From Lachnospiraceae bacterium UBA1258 (GTDB taxonomy: Bacteria > Bacillota > Clostridia > Lachnospirales > Lachnospiraceae): a stretch of 6,613 bases of DNA. How positions within the stretch are numbered: position 1 is the first letter of the stretch; every line of letters starts with the position of its first letter. The stretch lies in assembly GCA_002308235.1 (NCBI GenBank), contig DBVS01000056.1:5599-12211 (forward strand), read 5' to 3'. Positions 5,307 through 6,613 of this stretch are shown in pieces. The translations under genes were made by a program, and so were the position numbers. The notes under the pieces were generated by a model. That model searched no databases and was not told the origin of the DNA. It worked only from the letters and a program-made list of their open reading frames with translations.

Positions 5307-6179
5307 ATGAAAGTAGGCGTTATTGGTGCCGGTACCATGGGCCAGGGCATTGCAAAGGCATTTGCTCAGACCGAAGGTTATGAAGTAGCTCTTTGCGATA
5401 TTAAGCAGGAGTGGGCCGAAGGCGGTAAGGACAAGATCGTCAAAGGCTATGCAAAACTTGTTGAAAAAGGAAAAATGACTCAGGAGCAGGTTGATGCCAT
5501 CACCGCAAAGATCACTCCCGGTCTTAAGGAAAATCTTTGTGCAGACTGCGATCTTATCGTAGAAGCAGCATTCGAGAACATGGAAGTTAAGCAGACCACC
5601 TTCAAGGAACTTGACAAGATCTGCAAGGAGTCCTGCGTATTTGCTTCCAACACATCTTCTTTGTCCATTACCGAGATCGGTAACGGCGTAAACAGACCCG
5701 TTGTGGGAATGCACTTCTTCAATCCCGCAGACCGCATGAAACTCGTTGAGGTTATCGCCGGTGTTAACACTCCCGCTGAGACCGTTGACTGCATCAAGAA
5801 GATCTCCGCTGAGATCGGCAAGACCGCAGTTCAGGTTAACGAAGCAGCAGGCTTTGTTGTAAACCGTATCCTTATCCCCATGATCAACGAAGCAGCATTC
5901 ATCAAGATGGAAGGTGTTTCCGATGTTGAGGGTATCGACAATGCCATGAAGCTTGGTGCAAACCATCCCATGGGACCCCTTGAACTCGGTGATTTCATCG
6001 GCCTTGACATCTGCCTTGCAATCATGGATGTTCTTTACAAAGAAACCGGCGATTCCAAGTATCGTGCATGCCCTCTTATCCGTAAGATGGTTCGCGGCGG
6101 TAACTTAGGCGTTAAGTCCGGCAAGGGCTTCTATGTTTACAATCCCGACAAGACCAAAACACCCGTCGATGCCAAATAA
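5307..6179 (+). CDS. hbd: (S)-3-hydroxybutyryl-CoA dehydrogenase
   Basis: Reduces acetoacetyl-CoA to (S)-3-hydroxybutyryl-CoA, normally with NADH, the second step of the pathway and one way the cell disposes of reducing power. It has 290 residues; clostridial enzymes are about 280-285. The Rossmann domain opens with GAGTMG (7-12), and Asp31 at the end of the second strand favours NAD(H) over NADP(H). Catalytic residues by family position are Ser117 in SNTSSLSI, His136 in GMHFFNP, Glu148 in KLVEVI and Asn186 in GFVVNRIL. The C-terminal helical domain has HPMGPLELGDFIGLD and KSGKGFYVY. The start follows AGGAGG (5293-5298) by 8 bases. The gap to crt (103 bases) contains a hairpin and the gap to bcd (55 bases) a palindrome. 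Confidence 0.97.
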   Translation: MKVGVIGAGTMGQGIAKAFAQTEGYEVALCDIKQEWAEGGKDKIVKGYAKLVEKGKMTQEQVDAITAKITPGLKENLCADCDLIVEAAFENMEVKQTTFKELDKICKESCVFASNTSSLSITEIGNGVNRPVVGMHFFNPADRMKLVEVIAGVNTPAETVDCIKKISAEIGKTAVQVNEAAGFVVNRILIPMINEAAFIKMEGVSDVEGIDNAMKLGANHPMGPLELGDFIGLDICLAIMDVLYKETGDSKYRACPLIRKMVRGGNLGVKSGKGFYVYNPDKTKTPVDAK

Positions 6180-6196
6180 ATCGGTGCGCGACAGCA

Positions 6197-6210
6197 TTAT
6201 TACGTAATAA
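6197..6210. repeat. Perfect 14-bp palindrome before bcd
   Basis: TTATTAC-GTAATAA is a perfect 14-base palindrome in the hbd-bcd gap. Its core ATTACGTAAT (6199-6208) also occurs at 3095-3104, directly before and overlapping the thlA start codon. It may be a protein site shared by the two ends of the operon, or chance in AT-rich DNA. It is too weak and lacks a T-tract for a terminator. Confidence 0.4.
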
Positions 6211-6234
6211 AATACTCAAAAGGAGAAATAAATC

Positions 6235-6613
6235 ATGGATTTTTCTTTAAGCAAAGAACATGAAATGGCGAGACAGCTTTTCAAAGATTTCGCCGAAAAA
6301 GAAGTAAAGCCCCTTGCTCAGGAAATCGACGAAAACCACAGATTTCCCAGAGAAACCGTTGACAAACTTGCTAAGTACGGATTCCTGGGAATCCCCGTAG
6401 CAAAGGAATTCGGCGGACAGGGCTGCGACGTACTTACCTACGTTATGTGCGTTGAAGAAATGTCAAAGGTTTGCGGAACCACAGGCGTTATCATTTCCGC
6501 ACACACATCCCTCTGCCTCGATCCCATTATGACCTTCGGTACTCCCGAACAGAAAGAAAAGTATGCAAAGCCCCTTGCAAAGGGTGAAAAGCTCGGCGCA
6601 TTCGGTCTTACCG
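6235..6613 (+). CDS. bcd: Butyryl-CoA dehydrogenase, N-terminal third (cut by window edge)
   Basis: FAD-dependent acyl-CoA dehydrogenase that reduces crotonyl-CoA to butyryl-CoA. In anaerobes it works with the electron-transfer flavoprotein EtfAB, coupling NADH oxidation to ferredoxin reduction by electron bifurcation. Only 126 residues of about 380 are inside the window. They show the family N-terminus MDFSLSKEHEMARQLFKDF, the FPRE and YGFLGIPV..EFGGQG stretch, and HTSLC. The window ends in GAFGLT, the beginning of the acyl-CoA dehydrogenase signature that normally continues EPNAGTD. The catalytic glutamate lies beyond the edge. The start follows AAAAGGAG (6218-6225) by 9 bases. Position in the operon makes butyryl-CoA dehydrogenase the best call over other acyl-CoA dehydrogenases; etfB and etfA would be expected next but are not seen. 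Confidence 0.95.
   Translation, partial: MDFSLSKEHEMARQLFKDFAEKEVKPLAQEIDENHRFPRETVDKLAKYGFLGIPVAKEFGGQGCDVLTYVMCVEEMSKVCGTTGVIISAHTSLCLDPIMTFGTPEQKEKYAKPLAKGEKLGAFGLT

Noticed and set aside
5235..5966. Minus-strand open frame (243 codons) antisense to hbd
   Set aside because: Shadow frame of hbd; no ribosome site and no recognisable domain.

Overview
The window looks like chromosome from an anaerobic, butyrate-forming member of the Firmicutes, most likely Lachnospiraceae or a close clostridial relative. Three things point there: the uninterrupted gene order thiolase, crotonase, 3-hydroxybutyryl-CoA dehydrogenase, butyryl-CoA dehydrogenase; strong AGGAGG-type ribosome binding sites; and a long-form hibernation factor. 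I cannot name a genus. All genes are on the + strand and nothing indicates a phage, transposon, CRISPR array or RNA gene of a known family.

Region 1 (1-1953): the 3' part of thioredoxin reductase (trxB, cut by the left edge) is followed after only 4 bases by a secreted SH3/SH3/coiled-coil/NlpC-P60 cell-wall hydrolase. A clear intrinsic terminator closes this unit.

Region 2 (1954-2364): about 410 AT-rich bases without a convincing gene. It holds a good sigma-A promoter whose -35 and start region each carry a copy of TTGACCGA-N3-CGTCA, a near-consensus Gram-positive LexA box, an imperfect hairpin, and a second promoter with an extended -10 just before hpf. This is the least explained part of the window.

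Region 3 (2365-2986): hpf, encoding the long ribosome hibernation factor that dimerises ribosomes, followed by two small hairpins and a strong terminator.

Region 4 (3011-6613): the central butyrate operon thlA-crt-hbd-bcd, running off the right edge inside bcd. Two acetyl-CoA are condensed (thlA), reduced with NADH (hbd), dehydrated (crt) and reduced again (bcd, presumably with EtfAB encoded beyond the window). Its promoter has an extended -10. A probable Rex operator lies just after the predicted start site, which would tie expression to the NADH/NAD+ ratio. Stable hairpins without T-tracts lie in the thlA-crt and crt-hbd gaps, and the same 10-base palindrome ATTACGTAAT lies before both thlA and bcd.

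The genes themselves are ordinary. No new multi-gene system is visible. The interest is in regulatory DNA, and all those calls were made by eye.
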